A DNA stretch of 64,000 nucleotides, taken from positions 4,030,001 to 4,094,000 of the forward strand of contig NZ_BHZC01000001.1 of NCBI RefSeq assembly GCF_003865135.1, written 5' to 3'. The notes below the pieces were generated by a model. It did not search any database, was not told where the DNA came from, and saw only the letters and a list, made by a program, of their open reading frames with translations. The position numbers were made by a program, and so were the translations under genes. The stretch is from Streptomyces chrestomyceticus JCM 4735. GTDB lineage: Bacteria > Actinomycetota > Actinomycetes > Streptomycetales > Streptomycetaceae. Of this stretch, positions 24,874 to 32,543 are shown piece after piece. How positions within the stretch are numbered: position 1 is the first letter of the stretch; each line of letters starts with the position of its first letter.

Positions 24874-25733
24874 GCGGCATCGAAGTGAACGTCCGCGATG
24901 AAACCGGCTGGTCCGGCAGGCTGGCCCGGCTGGTGCGGCAGGTGCTGGCTGAGGCGGCGCCGCGGCTGGAGGAGATCACCGGCCTGGCCACGCCCACGGT
25001 CACCTTCCGGCTGGTGACGCCCCGCGTCTGGCGGAAGGAGGTGGTGGCCTACGTCGAGCGCGGCGTGCAGCAAGCGTTCGCCGGTTCCGAGGTCTACGAG
25101 CGGGAGCGGGCAGAAGCCGCGCAGAAAGTGGCGTCCTGGCGCAGGAAGGCGGCGTGGACCTGGCCGCTGCAGGAAGGCATGACGCTGACCGATCCGGGCG
25201 GGCGCCCGCAGACGCTCATCGCGCCGCGGGCTTTGCACCACACCGGGCTACGGCCTGATCGCCTGGCCCTGCACCGGTTTCTGGTGCACGAGTGCGTTCA
25301 TCACGGGCAGATCCTCACCAGTCAGGGCGCGGTCGTACCGCCCCGCCTGTCGGTGCGCCGCTACGCCTGCGACGACCGGGCGGTGCCCGCCTTGTTCGAG
25401 GGGCACGCCGAATGGGCCGAACGCCGCTACACCAGCGAGACATTCGGCGGGCCGCCGGCCGCGAACGTCTTACGTCGCTCGTGGCGCTACCGGCTGCACC
25501 TGCGAATCATCCGCGCGCAGGACCGCCACGCACAGCAACACACCACGACCGCGGCGGAACCGCCTGGGGCTGCCCTGGACCCCCGGGACGACGGGGCGCG
25601 GTTCGTCGCCGCGGCCATGGCCGGACTCGGTGACGTCGCGCGGTTCAACAAGGTCTGGCACGACCTGAGCCTGGTGCCGACCGCCGAAGAGATCACCCAG
25701 CCCGAGGCGTGGCTGCGGCGCGTCGGCCTGTGA
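24870..25733 (+). CDS. Putative zinc metalloprotease (zincin), TTA codon
   Basis: 287 aa, GTG 24870. An HExxH motif is present in LHRFLVHECVHHGQILTSQG (H-E-C-V-H), and a downstream Glu in PALFEGHAEWAERRYTSE is a good third ligand, so the zinc site looks complete. No signal peptide, hence probably cytoplasmic. Family not identified; the arrangement is like uncharacterised actinobacterial zincins. An in-frame TTA codon at 25470-25472 implies bldA-dependent, developmentally timed translation. Coupled to the 68-aa gene upstream. Confidence 0.7.
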   Translation: MSGIEVNVRDETGWSGRLARLVRQVLAEAAPRLEEITGLATPTVTFRLVTPRVWRKEVVAYVERGVQQAFAGSEVYERERAEAAQKVASWRRKAAWTWPLQEGMTLTDPGGRPQTLIAPRALHHTGLRPDRLALHRFLVHECVHHGQILTSQGAVVPPRLSVRRYACDDRAVPALFEGHAEWAERRYTSETFGGPPAANVLRRSWRYRLHLRIIRAQDRHAQQHTTTAAEPPGAALDPRDDGARFVAAAMAGLGDVARFNKVWHDLSLVPTAEEITQPEAWLRRVGL

Positions 25734-25785
25734 ACCCGCACGTCTTGAGCCCCGTACTCCTTCAAGGACAGAGAACGAGCCGCCC

Positions 25786-26523
25786 ATGACCATCCCGGCA
25801 ATCGCACCAGCAGCACCAGGCACCGGCGTTCCCTGGCCGCCGGGCCTCGTCCCGTACGTCACCCGCTGGAGCGCCGAGCACGAACTCCCCGCCCCCGTCG
25901 TCCCCGCCCGTGGCGGGGACGGGATCGCCTTCGCGGATGAGCATCTGCACGACCGGGACCGGCACGGTGTGCTGTGGGTCCGGCGCCAGGTGCACCAGGG
26001 CGGGGGAATCCCGCTGTTCTCCAAGGTGCACTCGGTGCGGCAGCGGTACGCGATGCGGCGCCTGCGCTGCCAGGCATGCCGCCAGCCGGCCGACCGCAAT
26101 GAGCAGGGCCTCTTGTGGCTGCTGGAAGACGGCCGCGCCGACCGGCCGGACTGGCCGGAAGGGGAGCTGACTGCCCACCCGCCCGTCTGCCGTGGCGGCT
26201 GCGTGGAGAAGGTCACCGAGCAGTGCCCGCACCTGCGGGACAACTGGGTCACCGTGCGTGTGCGCGAACCGCTCCTCGACGGCATCTTCGGACGGCTCTA
26301 CCTCCCCGGCCGGCCCCTGCCCGTCCCGGCTACAGGGGTGACCCGGCTCTACGACGCCCCGGACGTGCGCTGGGTGCTGGCGTCCCAGCTCGTGGCCACC
26401 CTGGCTGGCTGCACCATCGAGTCGGCCTGGGCCCCACGCCCCTCCCCCACCACCGGCGCGCGTCCCGGGCCCGCGCCGTCACGCACCGGTGTCCGACACG
26501 CTCGAAGGAGAAGGAGCCGATGA
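25786..26523 (+). CDS. Streptomyces hypothetical protein with zinc-ribbon-like cysteines
   Basis: 245 aa, ATG 25786. It contains VRQRYAMRRLRCQACRQPAD, followed by CRGGC and then EQCPHL, so up to five cysteines that could bind zinc. The mid part (DEHLHDRDRHGVLWVRRQVH; LWLLEDGRADRPDWPEGE) is a pattern I associate with Streptomyces-specific proteins of unknown function. The C-terminal 50 residues are Arg/Pro-rich. The stop overlaps the next start (ATGA), so it is co-translated with the LuxR-like regulator, and the two may work together. Confidence 0.7.
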   Translation: MTIPAIAPAAPGTGVPWPPGLVPYVTRWSAEHELPAPVVPARGGDGIAFADEHLHDRDRHGVLWVRRQVHQGGGIPLFSKVHSVRQRYAMRRLRCQACRQPADRNEQGLLWLLEDGRADRPDWPEGELTAHPPVCRGGCVEKVTEQCPHLRDNWVTVRVREPLLDGIFGRLYLPGRPLPVPATGVTRLYDAPDVRWVLASQLVATLAGCTIESAWAPRPSPTTGARPGPAPSRTGVRHARRRRSR

Positions 26524-27011
26524 CTCCGCCCCCGGTCGATCCCGCGCACGTCACTGCCCGGGAGAAGCAGATGCTCACCCTCGTTGCGCAAGGCAAGTCC
26601 AACAAGCAAATCGCCGACGTGCTCTGTGTGGCCCCGACGAGCGTGCGCACCTATCTGGTCATGCTGCGCCACAAGCTCGGCGTCCGGGGGCACCGGGCGA
26701 CGCTGGCCCGCGTCGCCTTCCGCCTCCGGTACGTGCATCCCGGCACGGCCGAAGGCGAGGCCCCCGCGCTGACTCGCGACGAACAGGGTCTGTTGCGGGA
26801 CGTGGCCGACGGCCTGACGTTGAACGAGATCGCTGCCAAGAACGGCGAGAGCTACGACCAGGCCAAGGTCGGCGTAGCCCGGTTGCTCAGCAAGCTGGGG
26901 GCCGACGACCGCATAGAGGCGATGCGCATCTGTGAGCAGCACGGCCTCCTCAACGAGGACGCCGACGGCTGCGGTCCGCCCCACGCCGCCCGGCCCGAGA
27001 AGGCCGCCTGA
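26520..27011 (+). CDS. LuxR/FixJ-type HTH regulator with two HTH-like halves
   Basis: 163 aa, ATG 26520 with AAGGAG. The first half is a canonical LuxR HTH: HVTAREKQMLTLVAQGKSNK, QIADVLCVAPTSVRTYLVML. The second half repeats the layout in diverged form: LTRDEQGLLRDVADGLTLNE, IAAKNGESYDQAKVGVARLL. No receiver or sensor domain precedes them. A tandem-HTH protein could bind two half sites as a monomer. It probably regulates itself and the adjacent Streptomyces-type genes (inference from coupling only). Confidence 0.8.
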   Translation: MTPPPVDPAHVTAREKQMLTLVAQGKSNKQIADVLCVAPTSVRTYLVMLRHKLGVRGHRATLARVAFRLRYVHPGTAEGEAPALTRDEQGLLRDVADGLTLNEIAAKNGESYDQAKVGVARLLSKLGADDRIEAMRICEQHGLLNEDADGCGPPHAARPEKAA

Positions 27012-27097
27012 GACAGCCGCTCGGTGCACCGGAGCGATCCTCCCAGGCCCACCGGGCGGCACCCACTTCCCCGTACACCACCACCCCGAGGAACACG

Positions 27098-27232
27098 ATG
27101 CCCGAGCAGAACACCAGCGACCAGGACAACCAGAACGAGGACCAGGACCTCCCGTCGAAGGGGCTGGGCTGCATCGGCTGCGGCACCACCGAAGGCCACT
27201 GCACGGACCCCAACCGGCACGGCCTGATGTAG
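27098..27232 (+). CDS. 44-aa Cys-containing peptide
   Basis: Starts at ATG 27098 with GAGGA upstream. The first half is acidic/amide-rich (MPEQNTSDQDNQNEDQDLPS) and the second half is short and Cys-rich (KGLGCIGCGTTEGHCTDPNR then HGLM). The three Cys plus His could bind zinc. The leader-plus-Cys-core layout also recalls RiPP precursors, but no modification enzyme is adjacent. It is compact, well spaced and in the run of same-strand genes, so probably real. Confidence 0.5.
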   Translation: MPEQNTSDQDNQNEDQDLPSKGLGCIGCGTTEGHCTDPNRHGLM

Positions 27233-27263
27233 CGGCCGTCAACGTGTCGTGAGAGGACTGCTC

Positions 27264-27470
27264 ATGTGCCAGCACCAGCCGCCCTGCCCGTCGGCCGAGG
27301 CAACCGACCGGGACGCCGCCCACTTGGTCGCATCCCACCCGGAACAGGGCTGGAGCCTGTTGTGCAACGGTGTCGTGCACTTCGAGGACACCGGAGACCT
27401 GCTGCCCGACGGCCAAGTCATCCGCCCGTGCCGCCCGGGCCGCCGTGAAGTGGCAGGCAGTGTGACGTGA
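27264..27470 (+). CDS. DUF5999-like small protein
   Basis: 68 aa, ATG 27264. MCQHQPPCPSAEATDRDAAH, SHPEQGWSLLCNGVVHFEDT and GDLLPDGQVIRPCRPGRRE are the conserved blocks of a widespread Streptomyces small-protein family (DUF5999 as I recall it). The N-terminal C-x2-H...C cluster suggests metal binding. It is often linked to genes under developmental control; the function is unknown. The stop overlaps the GTG of the next gene. Confidence 0.8.
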   Translation: MCQHQPPCPSAEATDRDAAHLVASHPEQGWSLLCNGVVHFEDTGDLLPDGQVIRPCRPGRREVAGSVT

Positions 27471-28294
27471 CCTACCTCCTCAACCCCCGTTCGCGGCTTG
27501 TGGACGGAACAGTCTGGGAACCGTGCGAAGCACCCGCGGCTGCCCTAAGGGCCCCGCACACCATGGACGTGTCTCCGGCGATCAAGGGTGCTTTCTCGGG
27601 CATTCACCGCATCGATACCTGGTTCGGTGCCTGTCTCCTGCGGGCACTGACCATGCACCTGATCGTCGCCGGCACCTGGAGGCATTCGGCCGAGCGCGGG
27701 CTGTACTGCGTGCGTGACCGCAGCGCGAAGCATGGGCTGTGCCACCAGATGGTGGTGGGGGCGACCGGGCTGCGCGCGTTCGAGTACCGCACCGGTCACA
27801 GGGCGGCGCGGTGCGGCCTTGCGGTGAACCCGCCGCCGGAAGGGGCGCGGTCGTGGCTTCCTCCGGCGCGCGGGGAATTGCCGCCCGCTGACAGCATCGT
27901 TCCGTGGCGCTACCTGTTGTCGTTCAGTTCGTCGCTGCCAGTGCGGATGAACGAAGACATGGTGGGCACCTACGTCCGGCTCGTCGGCGGCGGGAACTCC
28001 TCTATGTCGATCGCCGATGCCTACGTGGCCACGGCGCATCGCGCGGCCGCTGCCGCTCGGCTAGCTCCTGACCAGGCGGGTCGCTACGAGGTCAGCGACG
28101 GTGACGGTCTCTTGTGGCAAGTGCTGGTCGACCGTCGCATTCACGAAAAGCCTCTCGTCAGGGGCGTCCGGCTTTCGGTGGGGCGGTTCAGGAAGCCCGT
28201 TCGGCGTATGCGCACTCCGGGTGTTCCCTTCCGAGTGGGGATCGCTGGTCGCCCGCCGCTTGCGGAAGGCCGCGAAGCGCAGCGGACATGTTGA
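27467..28294 (+). CDS. Hypothetical protein, 275 aa
   Basis: GTG 27467 overlaps the DUF5999-like stop (GTGA). The protein starts MTYLLNPRSRLVDGTVWEPC and includes AFSGIHRIDTWFGACLLRAL and LLSFSSSLPVRMNEDMVGTY. No membrane or catalytic motif is recognised. The last 50 residues are Arg/Pro-rich and of lower complexity, so the original stop may have been lost. Family unknown. Confidence 0.6.
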   Translation: MTYLLNPRSRLVDGTVWEPCEAPAAALRAPHTMDVSPAIKGAFSGIHRIDTWFGACLLRALTMHLIVAGTWRHSAERGLYCVRDRSAKHGLCHQMVVGATGLRAFEYRTGHRAARCGLAVNPPPEGARSWLPPARGELPPADSIVPWRYLLSFSSSLPVRMNEDMVGTYVRLVGGGNSSMSIADAYVATAHRAAAAARLAPDQAGRYEVSDGDGLLWQVLVDRRIHEKPLVRGVRLSVGRFRKPVRRMRTPGVPFRVGIAGRPPLAEGREAQRTC

Positions 28295-28318
28295 TGGATC
28301 CGGGGCTCGGAGCGAAAC

Positions 28319-28352
28319 GCGAAGGCCCCGGTCCGTGGACTCAGGGCCTTCG
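28319..28352 (+). terminator. Hairpin after the 275-aa gene
   Basis: GCGAAGGCCC and GGGCCTTCGC form a perfect 10-bp stem around a 14-nt loop, 24 nt past the stop. It ends the run of coupled Streptomyces-type genes. Confidence 0.7.
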
Positions 28353-28951
28353 CTACACCTCTTGGAAAGGGTGCTGCCAGACTAACAGTGCGCAATGACA
28401 GTCAGTCCAACCGCTCAGTGCCCCGCAGGCGGCGACCGATGCTTCGTCTGAGACTGCTTGAACGCCCAGGTCATGAGCGTGGTCCCGGCGCCTGCGCTAT
28501 CTGGTAGGCCCGTGATGCCGTGCATGATTCTCCTGCTTCGGCGGTAGCCGTGGGGCCTTCACTGCGGCACATAGGAAGTGCGGCTCCGCTTCAGTAGTAA
28601 CTTCCCGAAGTGATCGCCCTCATAATCGGCGGGCGGGGCGTGTATGGGCGAGATCAGGACTTCTCATAACCACCGTGACCACTGCGGCGCTTGGGCTATT
28701 AGCAGCCAAAGTGGCTCAGTCGGCATGAGAGGCCAGAGCGGTTGAGGCGGAAGCTGTTATTCGAGTGAAACATGAGGCTCGTGTGGCTTCCAGGTCGCCT
28801 GTTTTCCCTGAGCGGGCGAGCTCAAACCTTTACTTCAGGGACGTCTGGAACGTCGAGCATGGAGCCGTTAATCGCACGGACGCTCGACTCCGGGTTGGTA
28901 GCTTCCTCCTCGTCGTCCCAAGGGGGGCGACATGATGAGAAGGGGGAACAA
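28353..28951. other. Intergenic region
   Basis: About 600 bp with lower GC than its surroundings. No convincing gene or RNA is seen. The promoter of the secreted protein gene should lie in its right part. Confidence 0.5.
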
Positions 28952-29341
28952 ATGACCATTGTTCGCCGTATCGCTGGCGTTGGGCTTTCGACCGTTGCCA
29001 TGGTGGGGGCCATGGCGGCCTTCGGGCCGTCGGCGCAGGCCGCACCTGCCATTACCGCTGGCACCTCCTGCGTCAACACCGGCAGTGGCAGCCTGTGCCT
29101 GTCCGCCGATCCGAAGGGTTACAACATCAGCTACCACAAGACGCGTGGCGGCAAGGCACACGCGGACTTCAACCTGGTGTGTGACAACGGCCGTTGGTTC
29201 GGTGACGAGGGGTCGTTCTACATTTCCGCGGGGCAGGTGCGGACCTACGTCTTCTCCGTGGGCAGCCAGGGCGCCTGCCGTGGCAAGCTGATCGACAAGA
29301 ACAGCGGCGGCACCTGGATGACCGGCAAGATCAGCCGGTAA
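28952..29341 (+). CDS. Small secreted protein
   Basis: 129 aa, ATG 28952 with AGGGGGA upstream. A clear Sec signal peptide (MTIVRRIAGVGLSTVAMVGA ... SAQA-AP, cleavage about residue 31) is followed by a roughly 100-residue mature domain with four cysteines (TSCVNTGSGSLCLSADPKGY; FNLVCDNG; GSQGACRGKL), probably two disulfides. The mature part is beta-rich and hydrophilic. Similar small extracellular Streptomyces proteins have no assigned role; an inhibitor or signalling role is possible. It stands alone between terminators. Confidence 0.8.
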   Translation: MTIVRRIAGVGLSTVAMVGAMAAFGPSAQAAPAITAGTSCVNTGSGSLCLSADPKGYNISYHKTRGGKAHADFNLVCDNGRWFGDEGSFYISAGQVRTYVFSVGSQGACRGKLIDKNSGGTWMTGKISR

Positions 29342-29382
29342 CCAAGGCCAACGCCTGGGCGCGTGAGCGCCCCAGCACCAAC

Positions 29383-29419
29383 GCGGGGCCGGAGCGGGCT
29401 TTCCCCTCTCCGGCCCCGC
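29383..29419. terminator. Bidirectional terminator between convergent genes
   Basis: GCGGGGCCGGAG and its exact complement CTCCGGCCCCGC with a 13-nt loop, 41 nt after the secreted protein stop and 30 nt before the 3' end of the convergent membrane protein gene. Confidence 0.75.
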
Positions 29420-29449
29420 CGCTGTTATCCCCCGCCGGCCGGGCGTCCT

Positions 29450-31132
29450 CTACCGCTGGAACAGGTTGCGCCCCACGTCTGAAGGCACCTGTTCACGGAC
29501 TGGCGAGCTGCCGGGGCCAGGGCGGCTCATGCCAGGAACGGGTACGGGGCGGACGCGGTGCAGCAGCACCGCCCCGTCCCGGCGCCACACATCCTGATAT
29601 CCATGGGCCAGCAGCAGACTGATCCGGTCGCGCTGCTCGGCCACTGCGGCAAAAGGAAAGGCGCGTTCCTTCTCCCGCATCAGCACCCAGTCGGCTCCAC
29701 GCGGGATCCCATCAACAATGACCACGTCGGCGCGGGACGTCAGTCGAGGAGCGATGACGTTGTCCGCCTCGACCGTCGCACCGTCGGGAATTCGCTCAGC
29801 AGCCTCAGCTAGGGCGCGCTTGTCCGCTGAGGGCCGCCATGAGTCTGGGTAGGCAAGGATGCCTAAGCCGAGGAAGACCGCGGCCGCCGAGCTCAAGGTC
29901 ACTGCGACGACTGCCCATCGCATCGAGAGCCGGCCTCCCCTGGCACCGCGACGTGCTGGTCGGCTTCGATGCAACCGCACCAGGGTTTCCAGGGAGGCGG
30001 TGATCAGGATGGGCCACAGAAATGCGTCGTAGTGGTTGATCACCGGCCAGTGGTTGGGATTGTCGGACAGGATCCGTTCCGCCAGTAACGGCGCTGCCAG
30101 GAGCATCGTCAACGAACCGAGCGGCAGCAATGCCAGCGTGCCCAGTAGCCACGCCAGCATGGCCAGCTTGATGGCTGGGGTGAAGGCAACCTGAAGAACC
30201 ACCCATGGCTCGGTGAGAATGTGACGCAAGGCGTCGCCCGGGCCTGCTCCTAAGCGGTCGTAGGACCAGTAGTAGCCGGCGGGGCTGCCCATCGCTGGCA
30301 GGAACCATGTGATCACTACAGCAGAGATCAGTGGTCCGGCCGCCATCACCGCAATACCTACTGTCCGGCCGGTGCGATGGTCTGAGCGGTGTGCACGTAT
30401 CGCCAGTACCAGGCCGAATAATCCCGCCACCAGTCCCATGTCCTCTTTAACCATGCACAGCAGGGCCGCCCACAGTGCCGCGAGGCCGTAGCGGCGGGCC
30501 AGTCCCCGCTCAAGCATCAGCAGCGTGAGTGGCACCGCGAAGGCCACCTCGTGGAAGCCGGTATACGAGGCGTTCAGCAGCGGCCAGCCCAACGCGTACA
30601 CCAGCCCCGCTCCATCAGCCGCTCGCCGCGCGACGGATGGAGTGGCATCTGCGAAGCAGTGCCGGGCGATGCTGCGCACCACGGGCACTCCGAGGGCGAA
30701 CAGTCCAGCCTGCGCGATGATGAGCATGCGCGGGTCGTCCCACACCCAGTAGAGCGGCGCCAGCAGCGCGAGCACGGGGGAGAAATGATCGCCCAGGAGG
30801 GAGAATCCGGGCGGGAACTCATGGTGCACGTTCTTAATCGGTGACCTGGGCAGCTCAAAGTGGGCGTAGGACCGAATCGCCTGGTCGAAGATTCCAAGGT
30901 CGAACCCCGTCACCCGTAACGCCGTCCAGGACTGGAATCCCAAACCACAGCACACGAGAAAGCACAGCAGAGCCAGGGCCCAACCCCGTCGCCTGTCACT
31001 GAGCTGCGGCCTCCGGGCCGACACGCGCAGTTGCTGCAGCGCCTCGACAGCGCCACCTGTCCCCTCATCGCATCTCTGGCGTGGCAGACACACTGTGTCC
31101 TGATTCGCTATTCGGCCCCATCGGCGACTCAT
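29450..31132 (-). CDS. DUF2079-like polytopic membrane protein
   Basis: 560 aa from ATG 31132. Many membrane helices are visible (ALALLCFLVCCGLGFQSWTA; GLVYALGWPLLN; MLAWLLGTLALLPLGSLTML and others). Conserved family landmarks are VTGFDLGIFDQAIRSYAHFE near the N terminus, HEFPPGFSLLGDHFSPVLAL, CMVKEDMGLV and YYWSYDRLGAG. These place it in the DUF2079 family, thought to be GT-C-fold glycosyltransferase-like proteins. The C-terminal 130 residues are a soluble extracytoplasmic domain (ADNVIAPRLTSRADVVIVDG). Start choice is uncertain because the ribosome site is weak. Confidence 0.8.
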   Translation of the reverse strand: MSRRWGRIANQDTVCLPRQRCDEGTGGAVEALQQLRVSARRPQLSDRRRGWALALLCFLVCCGLGFQSWTALRVTGFDLGIFDQAIRSYAHFELPRSPIKNVHHEFPPGFSLLGDHFSPVLALLAPLYWVWDDPRMLIIAQAGLFALGVPVVRSIARHCFADATPSVARRAADGAGLVYALGWPLLNASYTGFHEVAFAVPLTLLMLERGLARRYGLAALWAALLCMVKEDMGLVAGLFGLVLAIRAHRSDHRTGRTVGIAVMAAGPLISAVVITWFLPAMGSPAGYYWSYDRLGAGPGDALRHILTEPWVVLQVAFTPAIKLAMLAWLLGTLALLPLGSLTMLLAAPLLAERILSDNPNHWPVINHYDAFLWPILITASLETLVRLHRSRPARRGARGGRLSMRWAVVAVTLSSAAAVFLGLGILAYPDSWRPSADKRALAEAAERIPDGATVEADNVIAPRLTSRADVVIVDGIPRGADWVLMREKERAFPFAAVAEQRDRISLLLAHGYQDVWRRDGAVLLHRVRPVPVPGMSRPGPGSSPVREQVPSDVGRNLFQR

Positions 31133-31425
31133 GCCGGTGACGCTACTTCCCTCCGGCGCGCCACGTCGCAAAACTTGATCTATTAGCGCCACACAACCCA
31201 CATCCGCGCCAAGCGCGCCAGTCAAGCGCGAACACGCGCAGCGCCGATTCCTGGCCGCCCCTGCAGGGATGGCGTACCGCCGGGCCACACGTTGCATCCG
31301 CAGCGGCGCTGCGGAGCATCGTCAGCTTGTCCCTCACTTCGCTCGTGGGCATCCTGCGGGCACCCCGAAGGGAGCGTCTCCGTTAGGCGTATTCTGCTAC
31401 TTCTGGTTCGGGAAGGGAGACCGTT

Positions 31426-32001
31426 GTGGCGAAGCCGCTGCTGTTTGGCCGTAAAGAGATCGCGCGGGTGTACAACATCGCGCCGACAGCGGTCAGTGAC
31501 CGCTGGGTGCCGGCGGGGATTTTGACGTACGAGGATGCGGCGATTGTCTCCGGCAAGCCGTTTTGGCCGGGTGGCCTCGTCGTAGATGTTGCGCTGCCGC
31601 CCGGAGGCAAGGGCCGCCAGTTGGATGAGGGTCTGCTGGAGAAGGTGGTGGAGGAGCAGCAGGCGACTTCGCGCCCTAAGAAGAAGGGGGAGCTTCCTCC
31701 TTTGGTGGGGACGCAGGAGTATGGAGAGTTGTTCGGGGTCGGCGAGGTGGCCGCCGCCCAGGCAGCGACTCGGAGCACGGGGATGCTGCCGCCGGCGGAC
31801 TACGTGCTGTCGGGCTCGCGCTTGTGGCTCCTGGACACGGTGCTCGACGCCGCCGATGTGACGATGCAGAAGTCTCGGAAGTCGACTTGGCAGCTTCGGC
31901 AGGATGTGGCGGACGCGTTGCGGACGGGCCGGTACGACGGGCCGGGTTCGTTCATCGCGAAGCGTGGCGTGGCCGCGAAGAGGGCGCTGCAGGAGCGGTA
32001 G
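31426..32001 (+). CDS. Phage DNA-binding protein with tandem HTH repeats
   Basis: 191 aa, GTG 31426 (GGGAG upstream). Two related segments follow one pattern: FGRKEIARVYNIAPTAVSDR...GILTYEDAAIVSGKPFW and GTQEYGELFGVGEVAAAQAA...GMLPPADYVLSGSRLW. Each is a short excisionase/MerR-like HTH followed by P-x-(D)-x-x-x-SG-x-x-W. The C terminus is basic (SFIAKRGVAAKRALQER). It opens the early-gene block and probably binds direct or inverted repeats as a regulator or replication accessory. It precedes the first of the seven repeated promoters. Confidence 0.75.
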   Translation: MAKPLLFGRKEIARVYNIAPTAVSDRWVPAGILTYEDAAIVSGKPFWPGGLVVDVALPPGGKGRQLDEGLLEKVVEEQQATSRPKKKGELPPLVGTQEYGELFGVGEVAAAQAATRSTGMLPPADYVLSGSRLWLLDTVLDAADVTMQKSRKSTWQLRQDVADALRTGRYDGPGSFIAKRGVAAKRALQER

Positions 32002-32050
32002 GCAAAAGCAGGTGGCGGCGTCTGGCCGGGCGCCGCCACTGTTTCCGGAG

Positions 32051-32078
32051 TTGACCCCCACCCCAGGCATAGTAGAAT
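32051..32078 (+). promoter_or_regulatory. Repeated early promoter, copy 1
   Basis: -35 TTGACC (32051-32056), exactly 16 bp ending in CATAG, -10 TAGAAT (32073-32078). Drives the Sak4/nuclease/replication unit (32161 to about 37092). Downstream GGGGCGC...GCGCCCC can form a 7-bp leader hairpin. Matches the principal (HrdB-type) sigma consensus. Confidence 0.85.
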
Positions 32079-32126
32079 CTATTCAACGAAGGAGGGGCGC
32101 GTTTGATCAGGTGCGCCCCATGGCGC

Positions 32127-32145
32127 AAAATAGGCCGCAGTTTTT
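32127..32145 (+). repeat. AATAGGCCG repeat, copy 1
   Basis: AATAGGCCGC followed by AGTTTTT, 32 nt upstream of the 112-aa gene start. One of four intergenic copies in the 32-36 kb region. Confidence 0.7.
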
Positions 32146-32160
32146 GAACGGAGGGGAAGT

Positions 32161-32499
32161 ATGGTTCCCGAACAGCTGGAACTGCCTGTTGCGCCCTTGC
32201 GGCACCCCAAGGCACTCGGCAGCGCCAGCATCCAGGATCGCTTCGAGTCGTTTCACCAGCTCAACCCATGGATCTTGGACCAGTTGGAGGCGCTGACCTC
32301 CGACTGCATCCAGCAAGGGATCGAACGCGTGGGCATCGGCATGCTGTTTGAGGTTCTGCGCTGGCAGTACGGCAGGGCGACCCGCGGCGAGCCATGGAAG
32401 CTGAACAACGACTACCGCTCCAGGTACGTGCGCAAGCTGATCGACCTGCACCCCGAGTGGGCGCGCCTCTTCGAGCTGCGGGGCCTTCGTACGGCCTGA
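32161..32499 (+). CDS. Conserved phage protein, 112 aa
   Basis: ATG 32161 with GGAGGGGAAG upstream. Sequence blocks: SIQDRFESFHQLNPWILDQL, QGIERVGIGMLFEVLRWQYG, EPWKLNNDYRSRYVRKLIDL, HPEWARLFELRGLRTA. The motif R-F-x-x-(F/Y)-H-x-x-N-P ... IGMLFEVLRWQ ... LNNDYRSRYVRKL is common in prophages and phages across bacteria, next to recombination or replication genes. Helical, soluble, function unknown. First gene of the promoter-1 unit. Confidence 0.8.
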   Translation: MVPEQLELPVAPLRHPKALGSASIQDRFESFHQLNPWILDQLEALTSDCIQQGIERVGIGMLFEVLRWQYGRATRGEPWKLNNDYRSRYVRKLIDLHPEWARLFELRGLRTA

Positions 32500-32515
32500 A
32501 AATAGGCCGCCTCTT
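32497..32515 (+). repeat. AATAGGCCG repeat, copy 2
   Basis: TGAAAATAGGCCGCCTCTTTT: the repeat overlaps the stop codon of the 112-aa gene and lies 45 nt before the Sak4-like start. Confidence 0.7.
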
Positions 32516-32543
32516 TTGATTCCTCTTGGACTGGAGCTACCGC

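Noticed and set aside
31381..31430. Reverse-strand eighth copy of the repeated promoter (GTAGCAGAATACG)
   Set aside because: The -10-like match lacks a TTGAC box 16 bp upstream and faces away from the early genes.
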